Program-made: the position numbers and the translations under genes
Notes under the pieces: model-generated
Told to the model about the DNA's origin: nothing
Seen by the model: only the letters and a program-made list of their open reading frames with translations
Database searches by the model: none
Shown here: piece after piece, positions 43,130 to 52,802 of the stretch
Numbering within the stretch: position 1 is the stretch's first letter
Layout of the letters: every line of letters starts with the position of its first letter
NCBI RefSeq assembly: GCF_042657365.1
Contig: NZ_JBHSKT010000004.1
Span: 186,001 to 250,000 of the forward strand
Source of the DNA: Adhaeribacter_A terreus
GTDB taxonomy: Bacteria > Bacteroidota > Bacteroidia > Cytophagales > Hymenobacteraceae
Direction of reading: 5' to 3'
Length of the DNA: 64,000 nt

Positions 43130-46100
43130 CTAAAGTTGGCCGCAGATAAATTCCAGTTCGGTTACGGTTAGGTTGTAGCGCAGCAACCGTTCCAGGTAGG
43201 TGCTCTGAATTTCGAGGGCCATGCGAGCGCTTTGCAGGTATTCCACGTAGCCAATTTCGCCACTCCGGAAACTTTTATCGGAAAGGCGCAGCACCAATTC
43301 ACTTTGTTTCAGGGCCGATTGTTCGTAATAGTTCAGGGCGGTTTTTTCTTTTTCAAAAGCCTGCAATGCCTGCGTTAATTGTCCGCGGAGATCATGTTGC
43401 TGTTGTACCGCCAGTTTTTGGGCTTGCTTCTGCCGGAATGCTGCCGACTGAATCCGCGCCGAATACGGTTTCCACCAAAGTGGCAGCGCAATGCCAGCCA
43501 TAACCCCATCGAAGCGATCGGCGCCGGTAAACGTTTGCTCCACCCCGTTTACATTCATCGGACCGCGGAGACTTTGGTTGAAATAACCAACGGTAAGATC
43601 GGGCAAGGCTTTGGCTTTTTCCAGGGAATACATTTTCTGCTGCACTTCAATTTGCTGCATGGCTAAATTCCAGGCTGGCGTTTGGCGCAAAACGGCAGAA
43701 TCGGGCGTGAAAGTTAAGGGGCGTTTTGGTAAAGTGGGAAGTTCAATTTCTACGGGTTCGGAAGTATTCAGCAGCGCTTGCAAACGACCTTGCCAGGCCA
43801 ACATATCGGCTTCGTTCTGCGGAATTTGCGCCCGGATGTGCATCAGTTGCGTTTCGGCGGAAGCTTTTTCTAATAAATACGTTTCGCCGGTTTTAAAGCG
43901 GATTTCCGCCGCACGGGCAAAAAGGGCATACAAGCTATCCTGGCGGTGCAGAAGTTTGCCGAGTTGCTCCAAATAAACCAGCTGGTAATACGCATTCTTC
44001 ACTTCGTAAACCAATTCCTGCTGCGTGCGCGCCTGCCGCAGTTCGCTTTGTTTAATTTCCGCTTTAGCCAGACCAGCCTGCCGCGAAAGTACCGTCGGGA
44101 ACGGAAGGCGCTGCGAAACGTCGAAACGGGTATCGTTCAGCGGCGTGTTCACCTGCCCGTATTCCATGCTGAATTCGGTTTTACCCAAATCGGAAGAAGC
44201 TTTTTTCATGGATTGCTGCACCTGGATTTCCATTTCGGAAGCGCGCAAACCGGCATTTTGTCTTTTGGCCAGTTCGATCAGTTCTTCGAGTTTTAGTGGC
44301 TTATTCCCTACCGTTTTTTGCGTTGGAATTTCCGTTTGTGCCTGACTTTGCGTTGCAAAAACGGTAGCCAAAAGCAGTAAAAAACTCAGCGCCGCAGGTT
44401 TCTTTTTAAAATGAATGCGTTCGAAGAAAATATACAAAATAGGCAGCACAATTAAAGTTAAAGCGGTGGCTGAAATAAGTCCGCCAATTACCACGGTGGC
44501 CAGCGGTTTCTGCACTTCTGCGCCCGAAGAACCGGAAAGCGCCATCGGCATAAAACCCAGTGAAGCTACGGTAGCCGTCATGAGTATAGGGCGCAAACGC
44601 ACGGAGGTTCCGGTTAAAACTATGCGGTGCAGATCTTTCATGCCAGCAGCTTTAAGTTGGTTGAAATAGCCAATGAGTACAATTCCGTTCAGAACGGCTA
44701 CTCCAAATAACGCAATAAAACCCACGCCGGCCGAAATACTGAACGGCATGCCGCGCAAATAAAGCGCCAACACTCCACCAATGGCCGACAGCGGAATGGC
44801 CGTAAAAATCAGCAAACTGTGCTTGAATGAATTAAATGCGAAGAACAGCAACATAAAAATAAGCGCCAACGCCAACGGAACGGCCACAGCTAACCGACTG
44901 CTGGCTTCCACGAGGTTCTGGAACTGACCACCAAACGTTACATAATAGCCCGCCGGCATTTTAATTTTCTGGTTTATGCGTTGCTCAATTTCCTGTACCA
45001 GGCTTTGCACGTCGCGGTTACGCACGTTAAAACCTACGGTAATGCGGCGTTTGGTATCGTCGCGCTGGATCTGGATCGGGCCTTCTTTGTAGCTGACTTC
45101 AGCCACGGCGGTAAGCGGGATCTGGTTGCCATCCGGGAGGGTTACGGTTAAATTCTGCACGTCTTCAATGCGCTGACGGCTCGCTTCTTCCAGACGCAAA
45201 ACCAGGTCGAAACGTCGTTCGCCTTCGAAAACCAAACCTGCAATTTTACCGGCAAAAGCACTTTCTACGGTGGTATTTACGGCTTCTACCGTTAAGCCAT
45301 AACGGGCCAGTTGGTCGCGGTTCAGTTTTACCACAATTTGCGGCAGGCCGGTAATTTTTTCTACATATAAGTCGCTGGCACCGCTCACTTTCGAAACTTC
45401 CTGCCCTATTTTTGTAGCTACGCGCGAAAGTTCATCGAGGTCGTCGCCGTAAATTTTGATTACCACGTCCTGCCGCGCACCGGTCATCAGTTCGTTGAAA
45501 CGCATCTGAATGGGTTGCTGAAAACCAAAAGAAACGCCGGGCAATGCATCCAGTTTTTCTGCCATTTTAGTAGCCAGTTCTTCGCGGCTGCTTGCCGAAG
45601 TCCATTCTGATTTATCTTTCAGCACAATGATCAGGTCGCAGGATTCTACGGGCATGGGATCGACAGGAATTTCGGAAGAACCAATCTTGCCAACCACTTC
45701 TTTTACTTCCGGAAAATTCTTCAGCAAAATTTCCGCAGCTTTCTGCGAAGTTTCTACCGTTTGCGACAACGAACTGCCGTTCACCAAACGCGTTTCCACC
45801 GCAAAATCGCCTTCGTCCAAAGTAGGAATAAACTCGCCGCCCATTCTCATAAACAGGAAAACCGCGAACACGAACAAGCCGGCGGCCAAGCCTAAAACCA
45901 AGAGTTTCAGGCGCAAGGCTTTTTGAATTAAAGGCGCGTACCAGGTTTGTAGTTTCTCAATAAGGCGGTCGGAAATGTTGCGTTTGTGTTCGGTATCTTT
46001 ACTCAGAAACAGCGAGGAAGCCATCGGCACGTAGGTTAGCGAAAGCAGGGAGGCGCCGATAATAGCAAAAGCCACCGTCTGCGCCATTGGTTTGAACATT

Positions 46101-47527
46101 TTACCTTCTATGCCGGCCAAAGAAAGGATCGGAAAATAAACGATCAGAATGATGATCTGCCCGAAAATGGCAAAGTGCATCATCTTCTTCGCCGATTCCG
46201 CCACTTCGCCGTTCATCTGTTCCTGGGTTAACTTTTTAACGCCCGTATGATACTGTTTTTTAACCACAATGCCGTGAATCACGCTTTCCACGATAATTAC
46301 GGCGCCATCTACGATCAAACCAAAATCGATCGCTCCCAGGCTCATTAAGTTGCCGGAAACGCCGAAAACGTTCATCATAGAAATGGCAAACAGCATGGAA
46401 AGCGGAATAACCGAAGCTACCACCAGCCCGGCCCGCAAATTGCCGAGCATTAAAACCAGCACAAAGACCACGATCAAAGCGCCTTCGGTCAGGTTTTTTA
46501 TTACGGTTTGAATGGCGTTATCTACCAGTTTGGTGCGGTCCAGGTAAGGTTCGATTATCAGGCCTTCGGGCAGCGTTTTCTGAATTTCAACGATCCGCGT
46601 TTTCACTTCCTGGATTACTTTGGAAGAATTCGCGCCCTTCAGCATCATTACAATGGCTCCTACCACTTCGCCTTCGTTATTGTAGGTCATCGCGCCGTAA
46701 CGCACCGCATGCCCGAAACGCACTTCGCCCACGTCGCGCACCAAAACCGGCGTACCATTTGGCGTATTTTTCACTACCATTTTACCCACATCATCCAGAT
46801 TTTGCGCCAAGCCTTCGGTGCGGATAAAGTAAGCGTTCGGTTTCTTTTCGATATAAGCGCCGCCGGTGTTCTGGTTATTTTGTTCCAGCGCATTATACAC
46901 ATCCGAAATACTCAAACCCAGCGCGCGCAAACGGTCTGGGTTTAAAGCTACTTCGTACTGTTTCAGATACCCGCCAAAACTACTGACATCGGCCACGCCT
47001 TTGGTACCAAGCAATTGCCGCCGAACGATCCAATCCTGAATGCTGCGCAATTCGGTAGCATTGTATTTACCTTCGTAGCCTTTTTTAGGCCTTAAAATGT
47101 ACTGATAAATTTCGCCGAGGCCGGTGGTAACAGGTGCCAGTTCCGGCGAACCGATTCCCGGTGGGATCTGCGCTTCGGCTTGTTTCAGGCGTTCATTTAT
47201 CTGGCTGCGCGCCCAATAAATATCGGTTTCATCAGTAAATACAATGGTTACAATGGAAAGCCCGAAACGGGAAAACGAGCGAATTTCGGTAATGCCCGGA
47301 ACGGTAGCCATGGTAACTTCCACCGGAAAGGTAATAAGCCGTTCCACTTCCTGCGCCGCCAGACTCGGGCTCACGGTAATTACCTGCACCTGGTTGTTCG
47401 TAATATCGGGCACAGCATCTATCGGCAGCTGCGTTACAGAGTATCCGCCCCAGCCAATCAGCGCCGCAATCAGCAACCCCACAATCAGCTTGTTACGGAT
47501 AGAAAAATCGATGATCTTATCAATCAT
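43130..47527 (-). CDS. Heavy-metal RND pump fused to a TolC-type outer-membrane channel
   Basis: 1465 aa. Residues 1 to about 1040 are a CzcA/CusA-type pump: IDFSIRNKLIVGLL at the start and the proton-relay set Asp401, Asp407 and Glu414 in DFGLIVDGAVIIVES, as in CzcA. From about 1075 a TolC/CusC-like channel follows, with two OEP repeats of long helices. A hydrophobic stretch LLLLATVFATQ before it looks like the relic of the channel's signal peptide. Such fusions are known in Bacteroidota. The junction is built from two 29-bp dispersed elements in opposite orientations. Together with the adaptor gene this makes a complete tripartite metal efflux system; which metal cannot be told. Confidence 0.92.
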   Translation of the reverse strand: MIDKIIDFSIRNKLIVGLLIAALIGWGGYSVTQLPIDAVPDITNNQVQVITVSPSLAAQEVERLITFPVEVTMATVPGITEIRSFSRFGLSIVTIVFTDETDIYWARSQINERLKQAEAQIPPGIGSPELAPVTTGLGEIYQYILRPKKGYEGKYNATELRSIQDWIVRRQLLGTKGVADVSSFGGYLKQYEVALNPDRLRALGLSISDVYNALEQNNQNTGGAYIEKKPNAYFIRTEGLAQNLDDVGKMVVKNTPNGTPVLVRDVGEVRFGHAVRYGAMTYNNEGEVVGAIVMMLKGANSSKVIQEVKTRIVEIQKTLPEGLIIEPYLDRTKLVDNAIQTVIKNLTEGALIVVFVLVLMLGNLRAGLVVASVIPLSMLFAISMMNVFGVSGNLMSLGAIDFGLIVDGAVIIVESVIHGIVVKKQYHTGVKKLTQEQMNGEVAESAKKMMHFAIFGQIIILIVYFPILSLAGIEGKMFKPMAQTVAFAIIGASLLSLTYVPMASSLFLSKDTEHKRNISDRLIEKLQTWYAPLIQKALRLKLLVLGLAAGLFVFAVFLFMRMGGEFIPTLDEGDFAVETRLVNGSSLSQTVETSQKAAEILLKNFPEVKEVVGKIGSSEIPVDPMPVESCDLIIVLKDKSEWTSASSREELATKMAEKLDALPGVSFGFQQPIQMRFNELMTGARQDVVIKIYGDDLDELSRVATKIGQEVSKVSGASDLYVEKITGLPQIVVKLNRDQLARYGLTVEAVNTTVESAFAGKIAGLVFEGERRFDLVLRLEEASRQRIEDVQNLTVTLPDGNQIPLTAVAEVSYKEGPIQIQRDDTKRRITVGFNVRNRDVQSLVQEIEQRINQKIKMPAGYYVTFGGQFQNLVEASSRLAVAVPLALALIFMLLFFAFNSFKHSLLIFTAIPLSAIGGVLALYLRGMPFSISAGVGFIALFGVAVLNGIVLIGYFNQLKAAGMKDLHRIVLTGTSVRLRPILMTATVASLGFMPMALSGSSGAEVQKPLATVVIGGLISATALTLIVLPILYIFFERIHFKKKPAALSFLLLLATVFATQSQAQTEIPTQKTVGNKPLKLEELIELAKRQNAGLRASEMEIQVQQSMKKASSDLGKTEFSMEYGQVNTPLNDTRFDVSQRLPFPTVLSRQAGLAKAEIKQSELRQARTQQELVYEVKNAYYQLVYLEQLGKLLHRQDSLYALFARAAEIRFKTGETYLLEKASAETQLMHIRAQIPQNEADMLAWQGRLQALLNTSEPVEIELPTLPKRPLTFTPDSAVLRQTPAWNLAMQQIEVQQKMYSLEKAKALPDLTVGYFNQSLRGPMNVNGVEQTFTGADRFDGVMAGIALPLWWKPYSARIQSAAFRQKQAQKLAVQQQHDLRGQLTQALQAFEKEKTALNYYEQSALKQSELVLRLSDKSFRSGEIGYVEYLQSARMALEIQSTYLERLLRYNLTVTELEFICGQL
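44289..44386. repeat. Two opposed 29-bp A-tract elements at the pump-channel junction
   Basis: 44289-44317 on minus encodes KTVGNKPLK; 44358-44386 on plus lies antisense and its complement encodes SFLLLLATVF, the signal-like stretch. Both have exact spacing; the middle T-tract is decayed in each. Confidence 0.7.
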
Positions 47528-47616
47528 TTGGGTATTGAATTATACCGTAAAGGTACGTTATGTAGCGGCCTAAGAAAACGATTTAAAGCATAACAGTTTA
47601 ATTCAGAATTTGTCTA

Positions 47617-47811
47617 AACCCCACCCCGGCCCTCCCTAATTCAGGGGAGGAAGTTTTTTCTACTTCGCGGAGCTCAGGTTGGTAGTTTTTGGGGCTGAAA
47701 GCATAGCGTTTTTATTAGCAATGCGTGCGGACAGTATAGCCCTGTACCTACAAATGAACCGCATTATCTGATAGCTCCCCTCCTTTTCAAGGCGGGGTTC
47801 GGGGGTGGTTA
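47617..47811. repeat. Composite inverted-repeat element
   Basis: Right arm 47773-47809 matches the left arm of the 41654 element in reverse; the 53 bp beside it (47720-47772) match that element's interior. A 29-bp element follows at 47684-47712, then a different GC-rich arm (CCCCACCCCGGCCCTCCC at 47620) like the repeat at 2946. Confidence 0.68.
47684..47712 (-). repeat. 29-bp A-tract element inside the composite element
   Basis: CGCTATGC core, ends AAAAACT; placed as in the relatives at 10461 and 41654. Confidence 0.85.
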
Positions 47812-47813
47812 GC

Positions 47814-47842
47814 ACTTTTTCGACCAAAACACCTAGCATTTT
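47814..47842 (-). repeat. 29-bp A-tract element
   Basis: AAAATGCTAGGT core, ends AAAAAGT; 4 bp outside the composite element. Confidence 0.8.
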
Positions 47843-47883
47843 TTCACGCATTCCCGAAGAAAGCCCTCCCCCAATTTAGCTAT

Positions 47884-47914
47884 TTGGGGTGGGGTCCTAA
47901 ATTCCTTACCTTTG
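47884..47914 (+). promoter_or_regulatory. Bacteroidota-type promoter of the FkbM gene
   Basis: TTG at 47884-47886, 20-bp spacer, TACCTTTG at 47907-47914. Predicted transcription start about 47921, inside the 29-bp element. Confidence 0.65.
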
Positions 47915-47916
47915 CC

Positions 47917-47945
47917 AAAACGCTATCCTTTTACTGCTTGAAACT
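47917..47945 (+). repeat. 29-bp A-tract element covering the FkbM start
   Basis: CGCTATCC core, ends GAAACT. The likely TTG start (47938) is inside its tail. Confidence 0.8.
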
Positions 47946-48672
47946 GCTACGCAAACTTTTAGAAAATATTCTGGGCTTTAAGGGCTACCTCCGCTTTGTA
48001 AGCAAAACTTACCTGATTATGGTGGGTGCCGGCCTGATGCAGAAAAAATATCCGGAACTGTTCTTTTTGAAAAAGATCATCCGGCCAGGCTTTATCTGCA
48101 TCGATATCGGGGCGAACCTGGGTTATTATTCTACGTTTCTTTCTAAGCTGGCCGGCCCGCAAGGAAGAGTTTTGGCGGTGGAACCCATACCGTTATTTCA
48201 GCAGATCTGGAAAGATAATGTGAAAGCCAGTGGCGTAGATAATTTAGAACTGCTGCCATATGCGTTAGGCTCGGAAAACGGCGTTATACAAATGGGTACG
48301 CCGGAACGCAATGGGCTGCTGCACCACGGCATGACAAAAGTGGTAAGCAGCGCGGATGAAAAATACGCGCATTTCTACGATGTAAGTATGAAAATACCTG
48401 ACGAACTGTTTGCCGGTCTGGAACGTTTAGACTTTGTAAAGTGCGACGTAGAAGGCTTTGAGTATCAGGTTTTCAGCAACATGCAGGCAACTTTAACCAA
48501 ATACAAACCCTTGATCCAGACGGAACTGAACGGCGATGAAAACCGTGATAACGTGATCGGGTTACTGGAGAAGCTTGGTTACCGGGTGCATGTCCTTTCG
48601 GCAGAAAACGAACTAAAACCTTGCGCTGGTCCGGAAATTGCGTCGCACCACGGAGATTTTTATTTCAAGTGA
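47938..48672 (+). CDS. FkbM family methyltransferase
   Basis: 244 aa if the TTG at 47938 is the start. The frame is open from 47884, but that region is the promoter. The SAM-binding loop FICIDIGANLGYYSTFLSKL, the acidic VEPIPLFQQIW, the CDVEGFEYQVF motif and the closing NELKPC fit FkbM methyltransferases. These O-methylate sugars, polyketides or glycans; the target here is unknown. Cytosolic or membrane-associated. No glycan cluster surrounds it. Confidence 0.82.
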   Translation: MKLLRKLLENILGFKGYLRFVSKTYLIMVGAGLMQKKYPELFFLKKIIRPGFICIDIGANLGYYSTFLSKLAGPQGRVLAVEPIPLFQQIWKDNVKASGVDNLELLPYALGSENGVIQMGTPERNGLLHHGMTKVVSSADEKYAHFYDVSMKIPDELFAGLERLDFVKCDVEGFEYQVFSNMQATLTKYKPLIQTELNGDENRDNVIGLLEKLGYRVHVLSAENELKPCAGPEIASHHGDFYFK

Positions 48673-48679
48673 TTAAAGC

Positions 48680-48952
48680 ATGTTTAAGTTTATAATTGTT
48701 TCTTTTTTAATAATTATGTTCATCCGGTTGGTAGCGCCTTTTCTGCTCCGCTGGCTGGTCGCTTTCCTTTTCAAAAAACACATCCGCAAAACCGGTTTCG
48801 ATCCACAGCAACACCCATTTGGTAATTCGCAGCAGCACCGCTATCAGAAACCAAGCGGCAACGTGCGGGTAGATTATATTCCGGAAGATAAACTGCATCA
48901 AAAAAAGGATTTCGAAGGCGGGCAATACGTGGATTATGAAGAAATAAAATAA
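48680..48952 (+). CDS. DUF4834 family small membrane protein
   Basis: 90 aa. One or two N-terminal hydrophobic helices (about 1-32, FIIVSFLIIMFIRLVAPFLL), then a basic, glutamine-rich cytosolic tail ending in GGQYVDYEEIK, the constant tail of DUF4834 proteins. Role unknown. It starts 8 nt after the FkbM gene and precedes yfhO, an arrangement that suggests one transcription unit. Confidence 0.8.
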   Translation: MFKFIIVSFLIIMFIRLVAPFLLRWLVAFLFKKHIRKTGFDPQQHPFGNSQQHRYQKPSGNVRVDYIPEDKLHQKKDFEGGQYVDYEEIK

Positions 48953-48999
48953 ATGCCTTATCTTTCTAGCGCCATTTGCAAAGACGATTCTGAACAGAT

Positions 49000-51456
49000 A
49001 TGAGCTCTAATTTTTCTTTTAAACACCATGTTTTGCCGCATATTATTGCGGTTCTGATCTTCTTCGGCCTTTCAGCCACTTATTTTTCACCCATTCTTTT
49101 CGAAGGCAAGGGCTTGCCGCAGAATGATATTCTGCAGCACCGCGGAAGCTCGCAGGAAGCTACTGAATACCGCGAAAAAACCGGCAAAGAAGCCCTCTGG
49201 ACCAATTCTATGTTCAGCGGCATGCCAACTTATCTCATCAGCACCAAGTTTCCCGGCGATCTGATGAAGTTTGCGCACCAGGCCATTACGCTCAATTTGC
49301 CGGCCATGGTTGCCAACGTTTTCCTGGCATTGGTTTGCGCTTATATCCTTTTTGTGGCGCTGGGTATGAGCACCTGGCTTTCTATTGCGGGCGCCATTGC
49401 GTTTGCCTTCACTTCTTACAACCTTATTATTCTGGAAGCCGGCCACAACACCAAATCGCTGGCAATTGCTTACATTCCGCTGGTTCTGGCGGGTTTAATC
49501 ATTACGTTTCGGAAGGGAAGACGCAATTTCTGGCTTGGCGCAGCACTTTTTGCGTTTGGTCTGGCCATGCATATCCGGATGAACCACTTGCAGATCACCT
49601 ATTACCTGCTGCTCATCATCCTGATCTTCGGCATTGTAGAGCTGATCTTTGCAATAAAAGAAAAGTGGCTGGGCGAATATTTCAAACGCGTGGTTATTCT
49701 TTCTGTTGGCGCAATACTGGCCGTGGGTGTAAGCTTCGGGCGGGTGTATGCTACTTATGAGTACGGCAAATATTCAATCCGTGGAAAATCGGAGATAAAA
49801 CCGCTTGATAATACAGGCGCAACGGCAACCGGCAGCGGCCTGGACCGTGATTATGCTTTTAACTGGAGCTACGGCGTGGGAGAAACCATTACCCTCTTAA
49901 TTCCGGATTTTTACGGCGGCGCCAGTACATATAGTCTGAACGATAAATCGGAAACTTACCAGGCATTACTGCAAGTTGGAGCGCCGGAAAGCCAGGCCCG
50001 CGACATTGTGAAGCGACTGCCACTTTACTGGGGTGACCAACCATTTACCAGCGGACCGGTTTACGTAGGCGCGATTATCTGTTTCCTGTTTGTGCTGGGC
50101 TTGTTCCTGGTGAATAAAAAGATCCGCTATTGGCTACTGGCTGCTACAATCTTTTCTATTCTGCTGGCCTGGGGTAAAAACTTCGAAGCGTTCAACTATT
50201 TCATGTTCGATCATTTCCCGGGTTACAATAAATTCCGGGCGGTTTCCATGGCTTTGGTTATGGCGCAGGTGACGATTCCGCTTTTAGGCATTTTAGCGCT
50301 TTATGAAGTGCTTTATGGCCGAAACAAAGAGGTAGATTATCAGAAAAGCGTACTTTATTCGGCGGGTATTACGGCTGGGTTTGCGCTGCTTGCCATGATC
50401 GTGGGTAGTATGAGCGATTTTACTGCTCCGGCCGATGCGCAGCTGCAAAGTTCCGGGTTTCCGGTTCAGGTAATAAATGCTATTCGTGCAGACCGGGCCG
50501 GTATGATGCGCGGCGATACGTTCCGGACCATTATTTTTATTTTAATGGCAGCGGGCGTACTTTATTTCTACCTGAAAGGCAAACTTTCGGCAATGGTAGC
50601 TTCGCTGATAGTTGGTGCATTAATTCTAGTTGATCTGTGGAGCCTCGATAAACGCTATCTGAAACACGATGCTTTCCAGCGCCAGATCATGGAATCGCAC
50701 TTCCAGCCAAGCCCGGCCGACCAGCAGATCCTGCAGGATAAAGATTTGAGCTACCGTGTAATTAACTTACAGAATCCGTTCAACGATGCCCGCACTTCTT
50801 ACTTCCACAAGTCGATTGGCGGTTACCACGGAGCTAAAATGCGCCGTTATCAGGATTTGATCGATCGTCATATTTCGCAGAACAACCTCAAGGTGTTGAA
50901 CATGCTGAACACGCGCTATTTTATTACCGGCGATCCGAAAATGCCGGTGCAGCGCAATCCGGATGCTTTGGGCAATGCCTGGTTCGTAAATTCGGTAAAA
51001 CCGGTAAACAACCCGGACGAAGAAATTGCGGCGCTAAAAGATTTCGATCCGAGAACCGAAGCTGTGGTAGATATTTCGAAATTCCCGCTGGAAAAACGTA
51101 GCTTCAACGCGGCCGGCTCTACCGTAAAACTGACTTCATATTCTCCAAACGAACTGACTTACGACGTAAATGCCACGCAAAATGGCTTGGTGATCTTCTC
51201 AGAAATTTATTACAAAGATGGCTGGAATGCTTACGTAGACGGCAAACTTACACCGCACATCCGCGCCAATTATGTTTTACGCGCGTTGGAAGTTCCGGCC
51301 GGTCAGCATAAAGTGGAATTCAAATTCGAGCCGAAAGAATACAGCATTGGCAATACCGTAACGCTCATTTCTTCGGTGCTGCTTTATGCCGTAATTATTG
51401 CTGCCATTGTATTTGCTGCGAAAACCAAGCCGGAAGAAAACCAGCCGATCGTTTAA
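49000..51456 (+). CDS. YfhO family membrane protein
   Basis: 818 aa with about a dozen transmembrane helices in the first 600 residues and a soluble beta-rich C-terminus (about 690-785), then a final helix. The loop PQNDILQHRGSSQEATEYR and FSGMPTYLIS match the YfhO family, multi-pass proteins with a GT-C glycosyltransferase-like fold that work on lipid-linked sugars or lipoteichoic acid in other phyla. The substrate in Bacteroidota is unknown. Inner membrane. Its stop is followed directly by a 29-bp element and a terminator. Confidence 0.85.
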   Translation: MSSNFSFKHHVLPHIIAVLIFFGLSATYFSPILFEGKGLPQNDILQHRGSSQEATEYREKTGKEALWTNSMFSGMPTYLISTKFPGDLMKFAHQAITLNLPAMVANVFLALVCAYILFVALGMSTWLSIAGAIAFAFTSYNLIILEAGHNTKSLAIAYIPLVLAGLIITFRKGRRNFWLGAALFAFGLAMHIRMNHLQITYYLLLIILIFGIVELIFAIKEKWLGEYFKRVVILSVGAILAVGVSFGRVYATYEYGKYSIRGKSEIKPLDNTGATATGSGLDRDYAFNWSYGVGETITLLIPDFYGGASTYSLNDKSETYQALLQVGAPESQARDIVKRLPLYWGDQPFTSGPVYVGAIICFLFVLGLFLVNKKIRYWLLAATIFSILLAWGKNFEAFNYFMFDHFPGYNKFRAVSMALVMAQVTIPLLGILALYEVLYGRNKEVDYQKSVLYSAGITAGFALLAMIVGSMSDFTAPADAQLQSSGFPVQVINAIRADRAGMMRGDTFRTIIFILMAAGVLYFYLKGKLSAMVASLIVGALILVDLWSLDKRYLKHDAFQRQIMESHFQPSPADQQILQDKDLSYRVINLQNPFNDARTSYFHKSIGGYHGAKMRRYQDLIDRHISQNNLKVLNMLNTRYFITGDPKMPVQRNPDALGNAWFVNSVKPVNNPDEEIAALKDFDPRTEAVVDISKFPLEKRSFNAAGSTVKLTSYSPNELTYDVNATQNGLVIFSEIYYKDGWNAYVDGKLTPHIRANYVLRALEVPAGQHKVEFKFEPKEYSIGNTVTLISSVLLYAVIIAAIVFAAKTKPEENQPIV

Positions 51457-51485
51457 AAAACGCTATGCTTTTTAATGGAAAAACC
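51457..51485 (+). repeat. 29-bp A-tract element between stop and terminator
   Basis: Starts at the base after TAA. CGCTATGC core; the last AAAAACC is the terminator's left arm. Confidence 0.88.
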
Positions 51486-51512
51486 GGTTGGCAAGACGCC
51501 GGCCGGTTTTTC
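51480..51512 (+). terminator. Intrinsic terminator after yfhO
   Basis: AAAAACCGGTTGGC pairs with GCCGGCCGGTTTTT (two G-T pairs) around AAGAC. Confidence 0.9.
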
Positions 51513-51530
51513 TTTTTTTCACAAAAATCT

Positions 51531-51752
51531 GTCATCTTGAACACAAGCGAGCGCAGCTCTGAAAGACCTCGTCGGCTTTTCGTAGTAATGTTTCTACAGG
51601 CAATAAAATAGCTTAAATTATTGTGTCAATTCGAAAGAAGTTGAGGAAAGGATCGCGATCGCATACCGGACCTGTAAGGAATTTATCGCTCACTCGCTCA
51701 AAATTCCATAGCAGTACCAAATAGTTTCTTCGACAAGCTCAGAATGACGCAA
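51531..51752. repeat. Dispersed repeat with GTCAT-type inverted ends
   Basis: Left GTCATCTTGAACACAAGCGA, right end TTCTTCGACAAGCTCAGAAT then GACGCAA, so the ends are inverted copies. The right 60 bp recur at 9635-9700. It fills most of the 383-bp gap 51457-51839; the rest is two 29-bp elements. Confidence 0.65.
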
Positions 51753-51777
51753 TTTTGTAATCAGCTTGATGGCATTG

Positions 51778-51838
51778 ACTTTTTCATCTGAAAACCATAC
51801 CATTTGCTGACTTTTTCACCCGAAATCCCTACCGTTTT
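51778..51838 (-). repeat. Two 29-bp A-tract elements directly before a start codon
   Basis: 51778-51806 (AAATGGTATGG-like) and 51810-51838 (CGGTAGGG), 3 bp apart, same orientation, opposite to the gene whose ATG is at 51840, one base beyond. Confidence 0.88.
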
Positions 51839-51839
51839 T

Positions 51840-52769
51840 ATGCCTGTTTCTTTGCAAGCGCTTTCCGATTTTTTTAAAAATATTCCTTCCGTTCCGGTGC
51901 AGAAACTGGAAAGCGAGCTTTTGAATGAGAAAGGCATTGAACTTTACGTGCGGCGCGAAGATCTTTTACATCCGGAAGTTTCGGGAAATAAATGCCGCAA
52001 ACTGAAATACAATTTACTGGCCGCAGCGGAACAAAATTTCGACACGTTGCTCACGTTTGGCGGCGCTTTTTCCAACCACATTGCGGCGGTGGCGGCAGCC
52101 GGTAAACTTTTCGGGTTTAAAACCATTGGCCTGATCCGGGGCGAAGAGCACTTTCCGCTGAACCCTACTTTACAAAAAGCTACCGAAAATGGCATAGAAT
52201 TGCATTACCTGGATCGGGAAGCGTACCGCCGGAAAAACGCTATGGAATTTCAGAAAAAACTCAGAAAGCAATTTGGTGAAGTTTACATTATTCCCGAAGG
52301 CGGCACGAATGCATTGGCATTGAAAGGCTGTACGGAAATTATTGCTGAAATTCAACAGAATTTCGATGTTTTGTGCTGCAGCGCCGGCACTGGTGGTACG
52401 GCGGCAGGCTTGCTTTGCGGATTAAATAACGAGAAAAGCATGCTCGTTTTTTCTGCTTTAAAAGGCGATTTTCTGAAAGACGAAATTGAAATACTCACGC
52501 AGCTTTGCGGCGGCAAAACGTACCGGAACTGGACGCTGCAAACCGATTATCATTTCGGCGGTTACGCCAAAACCAAACCGGAGCTTTTCGCTTTTATGCA
52601 GGATTTTGAACTGCAATTTCAGATACCTTTGGAGCCGGTTTACACCGGTAAAATGTTCTTCGGTTTGTTCGATCTGATCCGTAAAAATCACTTTCCGGCG
52701 GGCACTAAAATATTGGCGGTGCATACCGGTGGCTTACAGGGAAATGCGGGCTTTAAGCAGGAATTCTAA
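51840..52769 (+). CDS. PLP-dependent ACC deaminase / D-cysteine desulfhydrase family protein
   Basis: 309 aa from the ATG at 51840; the frame extends 36 nt upstream but that codes through the repeats. Fold-type II PLP enzyme: VRREDLLHPEVSGNKCRKLK with the PLP lysine at Lys51, TFGGAFSNH for the active-site serine, and CCSAGTGGTAAGL for phosphate binding. Family members cleave 1-aminocyclopropane-1-carboxylate or D-cysteine; in Bacteroidota most are thought to act on D-cysteine or are unassigned. The deaminase-specific residues could not be judged by eye. Cytosolic. A near-match to the 29-bp element (28 bp, 52234-52261) lies in the coding region at RKNAMEFQKKL. Confidence 0.85.
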   Translation: MPVSLQALSDFFKNIPSVPVQKLESELLNEKGIELYVRREDLLHPEVSGNKCRKLKYNLLAAAEQNFDTLLTFGGAFSNHIAAVAAAGKLFGFKTIGLIRGEEHFPLNPTLQKATENGIELHYLDREAYRRKNAMEFQKKLRKQFGEVYIIPEGGTNALALKGCTEIIAEIQQNFDVLCCSAGTGGTAAGLLCGLNNEKSMLVFSALKGDFLKDEIEILTQLCGGKTYRNWTLQTDYHFGGYAKTKPELFAFMQDFELQFQIPLEPVYTGKMFFGLFDLIRKNHFPAGTKILAVHTGGLQGNAGFKQEF

Positions 52770-52773
52770 TGCG

Positions 52774-52802
52774 GGTTTTCGGGTGTAAAAAGATAGCGTT
52801 TT
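52774..52802 (-). repeat. 29-bp A-tract element
   Basis: CGCTATCT core with ending GAAAACC. It lies 4 bp after the deaminase-like stop, opposite in orientation. Confidence 0.8.

Larger units (their letters stand above)
47528..47937. other. Repeat-filled divergent intergenic region
   Basis: 410 bp between the efflux operon (minus) and the FkbM gene (plus). It contains a composite inverted-repeat element, three 29-bp elements and a promoter; no gene. Confidence 0.55.

Noticed and set aside
52234..52261. 29-bp element within the deaminase-like gene
   Set aside because: It is 28 bp and lacks the exact spacing seen elsewhere; kept only as a remark.
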